DNA of 36,859 nt from an uncultured Clostridia bacterium (GCA_945928315.1 CAMENN010000015.1:1-36859), one strand, 5' to 3'. Shown: positions 16,934 to 25,778, counted from the first letter of the stretch. Notes: generated from the letters alone by a model not told the origin. Translations and numbers: made by a program.

Positions 16934-17589
16934 GGCGTCTCCTCCTGCACATGCGCGCGAAGATAGGCGCTCGCCGCGGGCACCCGGTCCATGCCCGGCA
17001 GGCAGATCTCCTTGAGAGAGCAGGCGGAGCAGCCCTTGTGCCGCTTGACACGGGGCGTGTGCCCGCGTTCGTCCAGCTGATGCATCTCCCCCAGCATCTG
17101 CTCCGCCTGCGCACGCAGCTCCGGCGAAAAGGTCACGCGCGTGCGCCGCCGCGGCTCGCCGTAAAACAGGCTGCCCTCGTCAATCCGGCACAGCAGCATC
17201 TCCTCCAGACACATCGCCTGCGCACAGAGCTGAAGCTCGTCCGCCTGATGCTCCTTCGGCGCGCCCTTCTTGTACTCCACGGGATGGACCTGATAGCGTC
17301 CCTCCCGCCCGGCGAGCGCGATGCCGTCCGGCGACCGCGTGAACTCGACCACGTCGCAGATGCCGGAGATGCCCAGCCGCTCCGACTGCACGCGCATGCC
17401 GCGGACGATGATCGTATCGCCGCGCACCTCGGTCTGCTCCTCGTCGTGCGCGCGCCGGTGGAACACCTGTCCCTCGGCGGTATGCAGGTTTTCCTGCCAC
17501 TGCTGCTCCACATGAATCAGCGCCCACTGCCTGCGGCAATAGGCAAAATGCTGAAGGCCAGAAAGCATCAGGATGCCGCGCTCCGACAT
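16930..17589 (-). CDS. cas4: CRISPR-associated exonuclease Cas4
   Basis: Cas4 trims and orients prespacers so that spacers derived next to a correct PAM are inserted the right way round. The 219-residue product has the RecB-like nuclease motifs GICDVVEF (Asp79) and VEYKKG (Glu105, Lys107). The four iron-sulfur-cluster cysteines are Cys18 (AYCRRQW) and Cys187, Cys190 and Cys196 (KGCSACSLKEIC). All key residues are present. It overlaps cas7c upstream by one base (TGATG) and cas1 downstream by 4 nt. Confidence 0.97.
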   Translation of the reverse strand: MSERGILMLSGLQHFAYCRRQWALIHVEQQWQENLHTAEGQVFHRRAHDEEQTEVRGDTIIVRGMRVQSERLGISGICDVVEFTRSPDGIALAGREGRYQVHPVEYKKGAPKEHQADELQLCAQAMCLEEMLLCRIDEGSLFYGEPRRRTRVTFSPELRAQAEQMLGEMHQLDERGHTPRVKRHKGCSACSLKEICLPGMDRVPAASAYLRAHVQEETP

Positions 17590-18467
17590 CAGATCATCCG
17601 CGTGCAGGTCACGCCCTCCGGGATCGACGCCTCATCGACAGTCACCTCATAATCTTGATAGCGCCGGGGCACATCGACGGTCTTCTTCACCTGCACCGCA
17701 TCGAACAGCTTGTACGCCGGCGCATCGCCGAGCTCACCGCTGTGCCTGAAGACGATCAGCTCGCGCACGGCCATCTTGCCGCGGGCGGCGGACCGGTCCT
17801 CGTCGAACATGTGGATGATCGCCTGCCACAGCAGCGCCAGATCGTCCTCGCTGAAGCCCGTCGTCTTGCGCGCCAGGTTCGCGGAGACGAAGCCCTCCGC
17901 GCGGTACAGGCCGTAGGGGACGATGTACTTGCGGCCCATCTCCGTGCCCTTGCGCTCGGCATCCGCCTCCGTGGTGATCGCCACGCGGGTGATCGTCACC
18001 TCCTGCGGCACGATGGGGTCCACGCTGCGCGCAAAGCCCAGCTGAACCGGCCCGCGCACCTGTCCGCAATTCAGCGCAGCCTTCACAAACGTGGTCATCA
18101 CCGCGCCGAACGTGCGGATGTCGTAGAAGTTGCGGCACATGAAGTCGCGGATCTTCCGGTCGAGATCCGGGTCGTCCTTCTTTGCCTTCTTGACGTCCGT
18201 CACGCCCAGGTACTCATATGCCCTGGCGTCACTGCGGTTGAGCGGCACGCTGTCCCTGATGTAGATGCCGTAGCCCGGCTCGCCCTCCCGGACGATCTCC
18301 ACATAGTTGCGGATCTTGCGCTTGAGGCACACGTCCGTCACCAGTCCGAGGCCCGTCTCCGGGTCGATGCGCGGCATGTTGCCCGCATCCGGATCGCCGT
18401 TGGGGTTGCCGTTTTCCACGTCAAAGAGAATCACGAAGTCATACCGGTTCCTGATCGCCTCAGCCAT
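17589..18467 (-). CDS. cas7c: Type I-C Cascade backbone protein Cas7c (Csd2)
   Basis: Cas7c polymerises along the crRNA to form the backbone of the type I-C interference complex. The 292-residue product contains the family signature FDVENGNPNGDPDAGNMPR near the N terminus and the later FGAVMTT and GPVQLGFARSVDPI blocks typical of Csd2. I chose the ATG at 18467, with AAGGAGG 9 nt upstream. It overlaps the end of cas8c by 8 nt. The frame extends 18 codons further upstream, but those residues do not look like Cas7. Confidence 0.97.
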   Translation of the reverse strand: MAEAIRNRYDFVILFDVENGNPNGDPDAGNMPRIDPETGLGLVTDVCLKRKIRNYVEIVREGEPGYGIYIRDSVPLNRSDARAYEYLGVTDVKKAKKDDPDLDRKIRDFMCRNFYDIRTFGAVMTTFVKAALNCGQVRGPVQLGFARSVDPIVPQEVTITRVAITTEADAERKGTEMGRKYIVPYGLYRAEGFVSANLARKTTGFSEDDLALLWQAIIHMFDEDRSAARGKMAVRELIVFRHSGELGDAPAYKLFDAVQVKKTVDVPRRYQDYEVTVDEASIPEGVTCTRMI

Positions 18468-20217
18468 TGTCCCTGTCCTCCTTCTTTTCGTAACGCTTCT
18501 GTCTCTGATGGTAATAGCCAAGCTGGAAAACCCCCTGATCCGAGAGCCCCAGCCGGTCAGGATACGCCTCGTCGAGCATGCCCATGAGCTCCTGCAGCTG
18601 CCTGTTCATGTGAACGGCCAGGCCGCCGTCCAGCTTTTTGAGATGTGCCTGTGCCAGACGAATCAGCACAGGGAACACCACGGCGGGCGTGCAGCAGGCC
18701 GAATTGAAATACCTGTCGCGGATCGTCGTATTGATGCCGGGGTTTGCCGCCTCCTGAATGCCCTCCAGCACGGCGAACATCCGCCCCAGCACATAGGGGG
18801 CATACCGGGTTTCCTCATTGAGCTTCACTTGTGCCACCTCCAACACATTCTCCCTGTTTTTTCCTTCAGGTGTATTTCTGAGCAGGCAGGCCTTGATGAT
18901 CGCCGCCTTGCCGCGCGTCACCTCGTGCTCTGCGCGGATGCGCAGCTGCACCTGCTGGTACAGCGTCGCGGGGTACATGCCGCCGGTCAGGATGGCGGTC
19001 ACCACGTCGCCCGCCAAATGCGGCGAAGCCTCCTTGCTGCTCGCATTGGGATTGACCGTCTCCCGGAGCATCGCGAAGACGGGGATCGTCTCCCAGGGAT
19101 CGTTCTTTGGACGGACGATCTCCATTCGCTGGTGATGCGCGGTCATGCGTGCAGAAAACGCCCCGAAGCTGTCCTGCAGGAAGAAGCGCACAGAGAGGCG
19201 CGCCGAATTGGGCGCAAGGCCGAGGATATAGAACCTGTTCTCCGGCTGGAGCGGGACGTCTTCCCAGCTCACGCTCCGGCCCTCCGCCAGCGCGCGCATG
19301 ACGCCCAGCAGATCCCTGTCCTGCACACGCTGATCGTTGCCCAGCATGGCCGAGAACAGATCGGCATACGCCTCCTCAGCATCCTCCGCCCAGAAGACGA
19401 TCGTGGTATCGCCCAGATGCATCCTGTGATCCCTGTCCGAAAGCAGCCGATTGAGCGCAGCGCCATAGGCGAACGCCGCATACTTGCCCACCGGCGCGTT
19501 CAGCCCCTGCCCGCCGTCATGCGCATAGGATTCAAACGCGGGCGCATTGAACGAGACGAGCGATGCCCCCATTGCCTGCGCATCCTGCACGCCCTTGATC
19601 GAGGGGTGCAGCCGGGCGACCTCAGAAGGCTCGCCGGTCACCAGACAGCGCATGACCTGCGAACCCTCTGCCGGTGCCTCATAGGCCCTCTGCCAGGCGG
19701 CACGGATGTCCGGGACATCCTGTGCAGAGGTCATCCCCACCTGAAAGATCAGATTGGCCGCTGCCAGCTCACCGAGCAGCGGCGCAACCAGCGGGTGCTC
19801 GGCTGCCTTTGCCGGGTTCCACGTTTCAAAAAAGCGCAGGATGGCCGCAGCGACAGGATCCGCAACGCCGTCAAGCACCGCGCGGTGCTTCTGCGCACAG
19901 GCTTCAAAACAGGCCAGCGCGCGTTCCGGCTTGCCCTTGCTGTCCACGCCCAGCATGTACGTTGCGTTGTCGCACAGGAAATTGGACGCAACGCCGCTGG
20001 AACGCTTCACCTGCTCCGGCACCTGCATCGTCCGCGGCGTCAGGACGGACTTCTTCCCGCTTTTCACCTCCTCGCGGAGGTCCTCAATCGCCCGCAGCTC
20101 GCCGCTTTCGCTGAGCCGGAGCGCAAAGGACACCCTGACGCTCTGCCACCCGGGCGCCTCGAGCCTCCCCTTTGCCGCCAGCTGTTCATAGTGGCGCACC
20201 AGCGCCTGCAGGATCAT
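18460..20217 (-). CDS. cas8c: Type I-C Cascade large subunit Cas8c (Csd1)
   Basis: Cas8c is the large subunit that recognises the PAM and helps unwind the target; in type I-C an internal translation start in this gene can also supply the small subunit. The 585-residue length is normal for Csd1. Recognisable family features include FLCDNATYMLG (about residues 97-108), the central SLVSFNAPAFESYAHDGGQG region, and WAEDAEEAYADLF. Its start codon overlaps the cas5c stop by 4 nt. I did not identify the internal start for a Cas11c product with confidence. Confidence 0.96.
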   Translation of the reverse strand: MILQALVRHYEQLAAKGRLEAPGWQSVRVSFALRLSESGELRAIEDLREEVKSGKKSVLTPRTMQVPEQVKRSSGVASNFLCDNATYMLGVDSKGKPERALACFEACAQKHRAVLDGVADPVAAAILRFFETWNPAKAAEHPLVAPLLGELAAANLIFQVGMTSAQDVPDIRAAWQRAYEAPAEGSQVMRCLVTGEPSEVARLHPSIKGVQDAQAMGASLVSFNAPAFESYAHDGGQGLNAPVGKYAAFAYGAALNRLLSDRDHRMHLGDTTIVFWAEDAEEAYADLFSAMLGNDQRVQDRDLLGVMRALAEGRSVSWEDVPLQPENRFYILGLAPNSARLSVRFFLQDSFGAFSARMTAHHQRMEIVRPKNDPWETIPVFAMLRETVNPNASSKEASPHLAGDVVTAILTGGMYPATLYQQVQLRIRAEHEVTRGKAAIIKACLLRNTPEGKNRENVLEVAQVKLNEETRYAPYVLGRMFAVLEGIQEAANPGINTTIRDRYFNSACCTPAVVFPVLIRLAQAHLKKLDGGLAVHMNRQLQELMGMLDEAYPDRLGLSDQGVFQLGYYHQRQKRYEKKEDRDNG

Positions 20218-20870
20218 CGAACCACCTCACAATCGCGCAGGTCGATCACACCGTTTGTCATCTGCGCCCGGAAGAACATCGGCGTGATGTTCTCCGGGTC
20301 GCTGTAATCCATGTCGTAAAGCATCCAGCCCAGGTCGCGCGTTTCCGGGATTGCGGGGATTTCGCCGCCTTCCCACAGACCGAAGTGCGCCGTGCACTCC
20401 CGCGTGCCCAGATAGGGCTGGCTGTAGCACGCGCCCTTCCGGAGTCTGCGCGTGACGATGTCCTGGAACTTGCCCGGATTGTCGCTGGCGTTCGCCCTGT
20501 CCGTCATGTCAAAGTGCGCCTCGATCACATAGTGCACATCCCTGAGCATCATCGCCGCGCGCTGCTGAATGTCCTCCGACGCCGCGATATACAGCGGCTC
20601 CTGTCCGCCGGTCATCGCCGTGCGCACGGAGGACGAGAGGATTTTGCTCTTCACCTCGTTTCGCCTGAAGTTGGTGAACGTGATGGGCGAGAGCACGTAG
20701 ATCCTGTCGATCCTCCATGCCAAACCCGGGTGGAAATACACCGATTCCACCATTCCCCGCGCCGCGCTGGGCGTGGGCACGTCGTAGGAGACGCGCTCCA
20801 CCTTCATCTCCGGCCGTGTAAAGCACGCGTAGTCCCCCCAGACCTCCATCCTGATGGACAAATCCTGCAC
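20214..20870 (-). CDS. cas5c: Type I-C crRNA-processing protein Cas5c
   Basis: In type I-C, Cas5c replaces Cas6: it cuts the pre-crRNA in the repeat and caps the 5' handle within Cascade. The 218-residue product has the N-terminal WGDYACFTRPEMKVERVSYD block and PTPSAARGMVESVYFHP, both diagnostic for the family, then FRRNEVKSKI and VHYVIEAHF. The start is uncertain. The GTG at 20870 lies very close to its AGGAG; a TTG at 20861 would have better spacing, and an ATG at 20849 starts just before the conserved region. It is unusually far (about 350 nt) from cas3 because a dispersed element occupies the gap. Confidence 0.95.
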   Translation of the reverse strand: MQDLSIRMEVWGDYACFTRPEMKVERVSYDVPTPSAARGMVESVYFHPGLAWRIDRIYVLSPITFTNFRRNEVKSKILSSSVRTAMTGGQEPLYIAASEDIQQRAAMMLRDVHYVIEAHFDMTDRANASDNPGKFQDIVTRRLRKGACYSQPYLGTRECTAHFGLWEGGEIPAIPETRDLGWMLYDMDYSDPENITPMFFRAQMTNGVIDLRDCEVVR

Positions 20871-20890
20871 GCTCCTTTCTGCATTCTGTT

Positions 20891-21184
20891 CATACTCATC
20901 TCAAACAGAACCGAGATGTTCGATAACCGACCGTCAGGTAACGCTTCGCTCCCTGACTACTTTTTTCTTTGATCGCTTTGCGATGGGAACGATGGGGGAT
21001 TTCATCCCCCAAACCCCTAGCCTGGGACCGGAGCCTGCCGCCGCCTGTGGCGGATGAAGGCAGGCGGAGTGTCGGAAATCGCAAGGAGTGCCGTTTACGG
21101 CACGACTATGCGAGTTTCCCGGGTCCCCAGACCCCTTCTTCGCTTCGCGCTTATAGCTCGCTTTTATCTGAGAATAGTATCAAG
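20891..21184. repeat. Dispersed hairpin-rich element, copy B, between cas3 and cas5c
   Basis: This is the longer relative of the element at 4879-5055. The left 100 or so bases align without gaps (CATAC...CTCAAACAG, GTCAGGTAACGCTTCGCTCC, GATCGCTTTGCGAT), as does the right end (CTTCTTCGCTTCGCGC, then an AT-rich tail with GTATCA). The centre differs and is longer, with its own hairpins: GGGGGATTTCATCCCCC, CTGCCGCCGCCTGTGGCGG..., and GTGCCGTTTACGGCAC. Segments ending in ACCCC or ACTCCC recur after hairpins in both copies, so the centre looks modular. No transposase or clear target duplication is seen. Confidence 0.8.
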
Positions 21185-21217
21185 CATCCGTCAAAGCCGC
21201 ACATCCCGTGCAGCGGT

Positions 21218-23341
21218 TCACACAAAGATCTCCATGCCCGGCGTATCGCACAGGCAAAGTCCCTTCTCCGGATCATAGCTGCCCGCATCCGCGAGAATCA
21301 GGAAGCCGTCGGCCGTCTGCTGCACCCTGCCCGCACCCATCAGCTTCTGTGCGTCCTCGCGGTAGACATTCACGCTGTCCTGCTGCAGTCTGCGAATCGT
21401 TCTCCCGGTATAGCTTCCGTCGCACAGCGCGCCGATGAGCGCGCCGTTGTCCGGCGTCGGGATATACACAGGCACCGTGTCCGTCTCGATCAGCCTGAAG
21501 TGCTCCGCTGCCGTCCGGAAATTGAATGCCTCGCAGTCCGGGAGAATCCCCTTTCGGTCGATGAACTCACCCTTTGACCGGATCAGGTACCGGGAATACA
21601 GCTCAATCGCGCGCAGGCTGTCCATCTCGCTCTCCTCCTCGAGTGCATAGCGCATCGCCTGGAGGGGCTTGACGAACTGCTGCGGCATCCTTCCCTGCGT
21701 GCCGAACACGTGGACGACGCTCTGCGCCCGGCTGCGCCTGCCCTCGCGGTTGCACCGCCCCGCCGCCTGCAGGATGCTGTCGAGCCCAGCCTCCTCGCGC
21801 CAGACCGCCGGGAAGTCCACATCGACGCCCGCCTCGATCAGGCTGGTCGAAACCACGCGGCATGTCAGCCCGCGCGCCAGACGATCGCGGACCGTGCGGA
21901 TGACCGCCTTGCGATCGCCGGGCGTCATCAGCGTGGACAGGTGAAAGCGCCCCTCCCGGGGCAGGCCGTCCCAGAGGGCCTGCGCGCGCTTTTTCGTATT
22001 GACGACGCAGAGGACCTGCTTTTCCTGTGCCAGCGCCTGCAGAAGCGCGTCCTCGTCCATCACGCCCTCCTGCCGGTAGGTGACGCGCCGGAAGAACTCA
22101 TAGAGCGCCTGCGGCTGCTCCATGATCTCCGTGATGCGCAGCTCGGGCGCACAGTCGCGGAACAGATCGTCCAGCGCGGGCTGCGTCGCCGTGCAGAGCA
22201 CCGCCGTGGCGCCGTAATGGCGAACCAGCTCCGCGATGGCGTAGACGCAGGGCCGGAGGTAATCCAGCGGCATCATCTGCGCCTCATCCAGCACGATCAC
22301 GCTGTTCGCGATGCTGTGCAGCTTCCGGCATTTGCTCGTCGAGGCCGCGTAGAGCGACTCGAAGAACTGCACCGCCGTCGTCACGACGACCGGCGCGTCC
22401 CAGTTTTCCGTCGCCAGGCGCTTGCGGATCGCCTGCCGGGCGGCGGCGTCATCCAGATCGCCCTCCTCATATTCGACGCCCGAGTGATGCTCGAGCACGT
22501 TGTCCTCGCCCAGGATCTCCGCAAACTTGGCCGCGTTCTGCTCGATGATGCTCGTGTACGGCACGACATAGATCACGCGGTCGCAGCCATGCTCCGCCGC
22601 ATGCCGGAGCGCGAACGCCAGCGAGGAAACCGTCTTGCCGCCGCCCGTGGGCACCGTCAGCGTGTACAGCCCCTTCGGCCCTTCGCCCATCTGCCGGCAC
22701 CGGTTCAGGATGTTGCAGCGCCTTGCATTGAGCTCTGACTTCGCCGGAAACCACGGGGCAACGTAGGCGTCAAGCTTTTCCAGCAGGGTGCTCATGCTCT
22801 CCCCGCATGGCTGCCGCGGTCCCCGCATGAATGCCTCCGTGTCGAGGAAGTCCGCGTCCACCAGGCACGAAAACAGCATGCGCGTATAGAAGCTTCCCGC
22901 CAGTGCATCCATGCCGATCCATCCCGGCGCCGCCGCGGACGGGTCCGGCCGAATCTCTCTCTTCCACGCCGAATAGTCCTGCGGCCTGTATTTGAGCTTT
23001 CCCTGCAGCGTGCCGTCCGCGGGCGTGCTCCCCCGTCCGCCCGGATCGCTCAGCCCGCCGTGATGGCCCGCAATGGCGAACGCCGCATACAGATCCCGGA
23101 GATCCCGCGCGGCAATGGCCCCGGCGGAGGTGTGGTTCACCTTCGGCACATGCTCGGGGTCCGCCATCCTGCGCTGCACGTCCGGAGCGTACTTGCCGAT
23201 GTCGTGCAAAAGGCCCGTCCTTCCGGCATGCCCGCCCGCGCCGAACGCCTGCGCAAACTGCTCCGCCCGCTGCGCCACGCCCGTCAGGTGATCCCGCAGC
23301 GGCTGGATTTCTCCGTCCTCCCGCCTGTGTCCGATATACAT
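21218..23341 (-). CDS. cas3: Type I-C CRISPR helicase-nuclease Cas3
   Basis: Cas3 is recruited to Cascade-bound targets, then nicks and unwinds the DNA. The 707-residue product has an N-terminal HD nuclease with His18, His46-Asp47 (LLHDIGKYAP), His70 (VNHTSAG) and His93-His94. The superfamily 2 helicase follows, with Walker A PTGGGKT (231-237), DEAQ box (352-355), and the later motif QAAGRCNREGR. All motifs are intact, so interference should be possible. It is the first gene of the locus, under a near-consensus promoter, with AAAGGAG 8 nt before the start codon. The next gene, cas5c, starts about 350 nt downstream, beyond the dispersed element. Confidence 0.97.
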   Translation of the reverse strand: MYIGHRREDGEIQPLRDHLTGVAQRAEQFAQAFGAGGHAGRTGLLHDIGKYAPDVQRRMADPEHVPKVNHTSAGAIAARDLRDLYAAFAIAGHHGGLSDPGGRGSTPADGTLQGKLKYRPQDYSAWKREIRPDPSAAAPGWIGMDALAGSFYTRMLFSCLVDADFLDTEAFMRGPRQPCGESMSTLLEKLDAYVAPWFPAKSELNARRCNILNRCRQMGEGPKGLYTLTVPTGGGKTVSSLAFALRHAAEHGCDRVIYVVPYTSIIEQNAAKFAEILGEDNVLEHHSGVEYEEGDLDDAAARQAIRKRLATENWDAPVVVTTAVQFFESLYAASTSKCRKLHSIANSVIVLDEAQMMPLDYLRPCVYAIAELVRHYGATAVLCTATQPALDDLFRDCAPELRITEIMEQPQALYEFFRRVTYRQEGVMDEDALLQALAQEKQVLCVVNTKKRAQALWDGLPREGRFHLSTLMTPGDRKAVIRTVRDRLARGLTCRVVSTSLIEAGVDVDFPAVWREEAGLDSILQAAGRCNREGRRSRAQSVVHVFGTQGRMPQQFVKPLQAMRYALEEESEMDSLRAIELYSRYLIRSKGEFIDRKGILPDCEAFNFRTAAEHFRLIETDTVPVYIPTPDNGALIGALCDGSYTGRTIRRLQQDSVNVYREDAQKLMGAGRVQQTADGFLILADAGSYDPEKGLCLCDTPGMEIFV

Positions 23342-23411
23342 CGCTCCTGCTCCTTTGCTGTGTCGACGCCGTCCCGTTCCATGGCATTTTAGAATGTACC
23401 CTATCGGATAT

Positions 23412-23440
23412 ATGATACCTCATTCGTCAGAAGATGTCAA
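23412..23440 (-). promoter_or_regulatory. Sigma-A promoter of the cas operon
   Basis: On the minus strand TTGACA (23435-23440, perfect -35) and TATCAT (23412-23417) are separated by 17 bp. It lies about 70 nt before cas3. The near-consensus elements suggest strong expression unless a repressor acts. I see no clear operator palindrome. Confidence 0.85.
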
Positions 23441-23499
23441 TATCGCTCAATATATCCCACGAAATTTGCGACATGTATTACACATTTATTGTGAATCCA

Positions 23500-24361
23500 G
23501 CGCGCTGCGCCGCATATGCAAAAGGAGCGCACGCCGCTGCCGCTCTCATCCTCGCCGTAGAAGAACACGTTGCCCTCGGCGTCCACCGCCTCCAGCGTGT
23601 CGGTGGCCTCGCCGTAGACCTGATGGACATCCGTCAGGTTGTCAAAGCCGAAGCAGGTCCGGGCCTGCGTGCCGCTCGGGCCGCCGCTCATGACGGAGTA
23701 GGCGTAGACGCTGGCGATGGCATACTCATGGGAGAACACGGCCTTCGGCGCGTACATCCTGCGCGGTCACGCCGCACGCATCAAAGGCCACCGGCCACTG
23801 CGCGGTGAACACGTCCGGATACGCGTCGCAGATCACCGGGATCTCATCCGCGCTGGTGAAGGCCGGCCCGGTCACCAGGATCAGGGAGCCGCCCTGCTCG
23901 GAGAACGTGCCGTCGAAGGAGATGAGGCTGTAGTCAGTCGTGCCGCTTTCCCACTCGCCGCTGAGCGCGCCCAGATCATACTGGAACAGATAGTCATAGT
24001 AGCCATCGCCCTCGCCCAGGGTGATGGTCACATTGCTGTCGTCGATCAGGCTGTCGTCGATCTCGCCGTCCATCGCCAGCACGGGCTTCACAGTGTCACG
24101 AGACATCTCCAGCGGCGGCATGGTGCCCTCAAACTTGCCCTCGACGGTGACCAGCGGACGCACGGCCTGACCGGCCAGCTCCGCAGTGTCCACATACTGA
24201 CCATGGTTCTCGCCGCAGACCCAGATGGTCTCCTTGCCGGTGGGATAGACGTACAGGTCATAGGTGCCGGACTCGGTGAAGGCAGCGATTCTGGATGCGT
24301 CGATGATGACCCCGCAGGCCACCGCGCCCTATTCCTCCTCGCCCTCGACCGCAACAGCCCA
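23500..24361 (-). pseudogene. Decayed gene for a secreted-type protein of unknown family
   Basis: Two adjacent minus-strand frames read as one protein if two lesions are repaired. The upstream part (…ACGVIIDASRIAAFTESGTYDLYVYP… to …AQWPVAFDACGVTAQD) is interrupted near its beginning by an in-frame TAG at 24329-24331; the frame before it reads AVAVEGEEE. It then shifts frame near 23757-23765 into …YAPKAVFSHEYAIASVYAYSVM… EAVDAEGNVFFYGEDESGSGV. The residues are rich in Asp, Gly and Tyr, like exported proteins. No start codon or signal peptide remains, and the 3' end merges into the cas promoter region. I do not recognise the family. Confidence 0.6.
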
Positions 24362-24499
24362 ATCTCCCAATAATTAAACCGGATTTCGTGAGGATTATTG
24401 CACAATGCGGGATCATCGATTGGACATCTGCATGGTTCACACAGATTCTGGATGGAATTCAACCTTTTGCGTCCGGGAAACACTTGTGACAGAATAAAG

Positions 24500-24541
24500 A
24501 AAAACGCATTTCCGGCAGTTTCCCGGAAATACGCTTTTTTC
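24500..24541 (-). terminator. Intrinsic terminator after the VOC gene, possibly bidirectional
   Basis: The stem GCGTATTTCCGG pairs with CCGGAAATGCG around a short loop, followed by TTTTTC on the minus strand directly after the VOC stop codon. The opposite flank is also a T-run, so it could stop rightward transcripts too. Confidence 0.88.
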
Positions 24542-24925
24542 TCATTCATGCAGCTCCAGCGGCAGCCCGTCCGGATCGAAGAAGAAGGTCATCCGCCTGC
24601 CCGTGAAGCCGTCCACCCGGACAGGCTCACAGGCGATGCCCTTTTCCGCCAGCTCGCGGACCGCCTCCTCCACGTCCTCCACCCGGAAGGCGAGATGCCG
24701 CAGCCCGCACGCCTCCGGACGGTTCACCCGCGCGGGCGGGTCCGGCTCCGCGAAGATCTCCAGCTCGATGCCGTTTCCCGCGTCGAGATCGAGCTTCCAG
24801 TCCCTGCGCTCCGGCCGGTAGTTGTCCCGGATGACCGGGAATCCCAGCTTGCCCGCGTAGAAATCAAGCGCCGCCGCGTGGTCCGACACGATGATGGCGA
24901 CGTGGTGAATCTGCCTCAAATCCAT
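24542..24925 (-). CDS. VOC-family (glyoxalase-fold) metalloprotein, YaeR-like
   Basis: The 127-residue product is a single vicinal-oxygen-chelate protein. It starts MDLRQIHHVAIIVSDHAAALDFYAGKLGF, with the first metal-ligand His in IHHVAI. A later LRHLAFRVEDVEEAV gives the second His, and the C-terminal FFFDPDGLPLELHE gives the Glu ligand. Such YaeR/SMU1112-like proteins have lactoylglutathione-lyase folds, but their substrates are mostly unknown. It begins 32 nt after the sugar transferase, with AAGGAG 8 nt upstream, and the terminator follows. The frame is open far upstream, but that part is the antisense-like shadow of the transferase gene. Confidence 0.85.
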   Translation of the reverse strand: MDLRQIHHVAIIVSDHAAALDFYAGKLGFPVIRDNYRPERRDWKLDLDAGNGIELEIFAEPDPPARVNRPEACGLRHLAFRVEDVEEAVRELAEKGIACEPVRVDGFTGRRMTFFFDPDGLPLELHE

Positions 24926-24957
24926 GGTTTTTTCTCCTTCCGCGGTCCTCATCCCGC

Positions 24958-25650
24958 TCATTCGCCGTTCATCTGCAGCACGGCCCGGACCGTCCGGAGC
25001 ATGATCCGCCAGTCCGTGGCGAAGCCGCGCTCCCGGACGTAGCGGATGTCCAGCTCCATCCATTCCGCGAAGCTCAGCGCGTTGCGGTCGGGCTGAATCT
25101 GCCAGTAGCAGGTCAGCCCCGGCTGCACATACAGCCGCTGCCGTTCGTATGCGGTGTACTGGGCCACCTCCCGCGGGAGGGCGGGACGCGGTCCCACGAT
25201 GCTCATGTCGCCCGCGAGCACGTTGATCAGCTGGGGCAGCTCGTCGATGCACGTCCTGCGGATGAACCGGCCCACGCGCGTGATGCGCGGGTCCTCCCGG
25301 ATCTTGAACACCGGGCCGTCCATCTCGTTGTAGGCCAGCAGCTCGGGAATCCTCTCCTCTGCACCGGGCACCATGGAGCGGAATTTCAGGAACGGAAAGG
25401 GCTTTCCGCCGCATCCGATGCGCTCCTGCACAAACACCGGGCTCGCCCCGGGACTGTCGATCCAGATTGCGGCCGCCACGAGCAGCATGAGGGGCCAGAG
25501 CACGGCGAGCGCCAGAAGCGACAGGGCGATGTCCCACGCCCTGCGCAGAATCCCGTACATCCTCCTCGGCCGCGCAAACTGCTCAAGGTCGATCATCGGG
25601 CATCCGCCCCGCTCCTCCCCGGACAGCGCCCGTTCAGGCTGCACCTGCAT
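24958..25650 (-). CDS. Bacterial sugar transferase (polyprenyl-phosphate sugar-1-phosphate transferase)
   Basis: The 230-residue product belongs to the WbaP/PglC-like monotopic phosphoglycosyl transferases. These start cell-surface glycan synthesis by moving a sugar-1-phosphate from a nucleotide sugar to undecaprenyl phosphate. It has an N-terminal hydrophobic hairpin (about 41-64), then VFVQERIG, FLKFRSM (87-93), the catalytic DELPQLINVLAGDMS (136-150) and VGPRP (152-156). Only the catalytic core is present; there is no long multi-helix N-terminal domain. No other glycan genes are adjacent, so it acts on a product made elsewhere. I chose the ATG at 25650 with AAAGGAG 8 nt upstream; the ATG at 25599 is an alternative. 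Confidence 0.88.
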   Translation of the reverse strand: MQVQPERALSGEERGGCPMIDLEQFARPRRMYGILRRAWDIALSLLALAVLWPLMLLVAAAIWIDSPGASPVFVQERIGCGGKPFPFLKFRSMVPGAEERIPELLAYNEMDGPVFKIREDPRITRVGRFIRRTCIDELPQLINVLAGDMSIVGPRPALPREVAQYTAYERQRLYVQPGLTCYWQIQPDRNALSFAEWMELDIRYVRERGFATDWRIMLRTVRAVLQMNGE

Positions 25651-25706
25651 GGCATTCTCCTTTGTCGATGATGTCCGTCCGCACCCGCTGAAGGCTGGCG
25701 CGCCGC

Positions 25707-25778
25707 TCAGTCCCTGTCGCCAAACCAGCTGTCCGTCCCGCCGAACAGCCCCGGACGGCTCTCTGCCCTTTTGGGCAT
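25707..25778 (-). CDS. Possible 23-residue peptide ahead of the sugar transferase
   Basis: A short frame encodes MPKRAESRPG followed by LFGGTDSWFGDRD. It has a good ribosome site (GGGAGG, 7 nt before the ATG) and sits between a strong promoter and the sugar transferase, 57 nt upstream of it. There is no hydrophobic segment, and the C-terminal half is rich in Gly, Phe/Trp and Asp. It could be a leader peptide, a small protein or a chance frame. I do not recognise it. Confidence 0.45.
   Translation of the reverse strand: MPKRAESRPGLFGGTDSWFGDRD

Noticed and set aside
20891-21184. Insertion sequence between cas3 and cas5c.
   Set aside because: There is no transposase, no matched terminal inverted repeats and no visible target duplication; it is a non-coding hairpin element.
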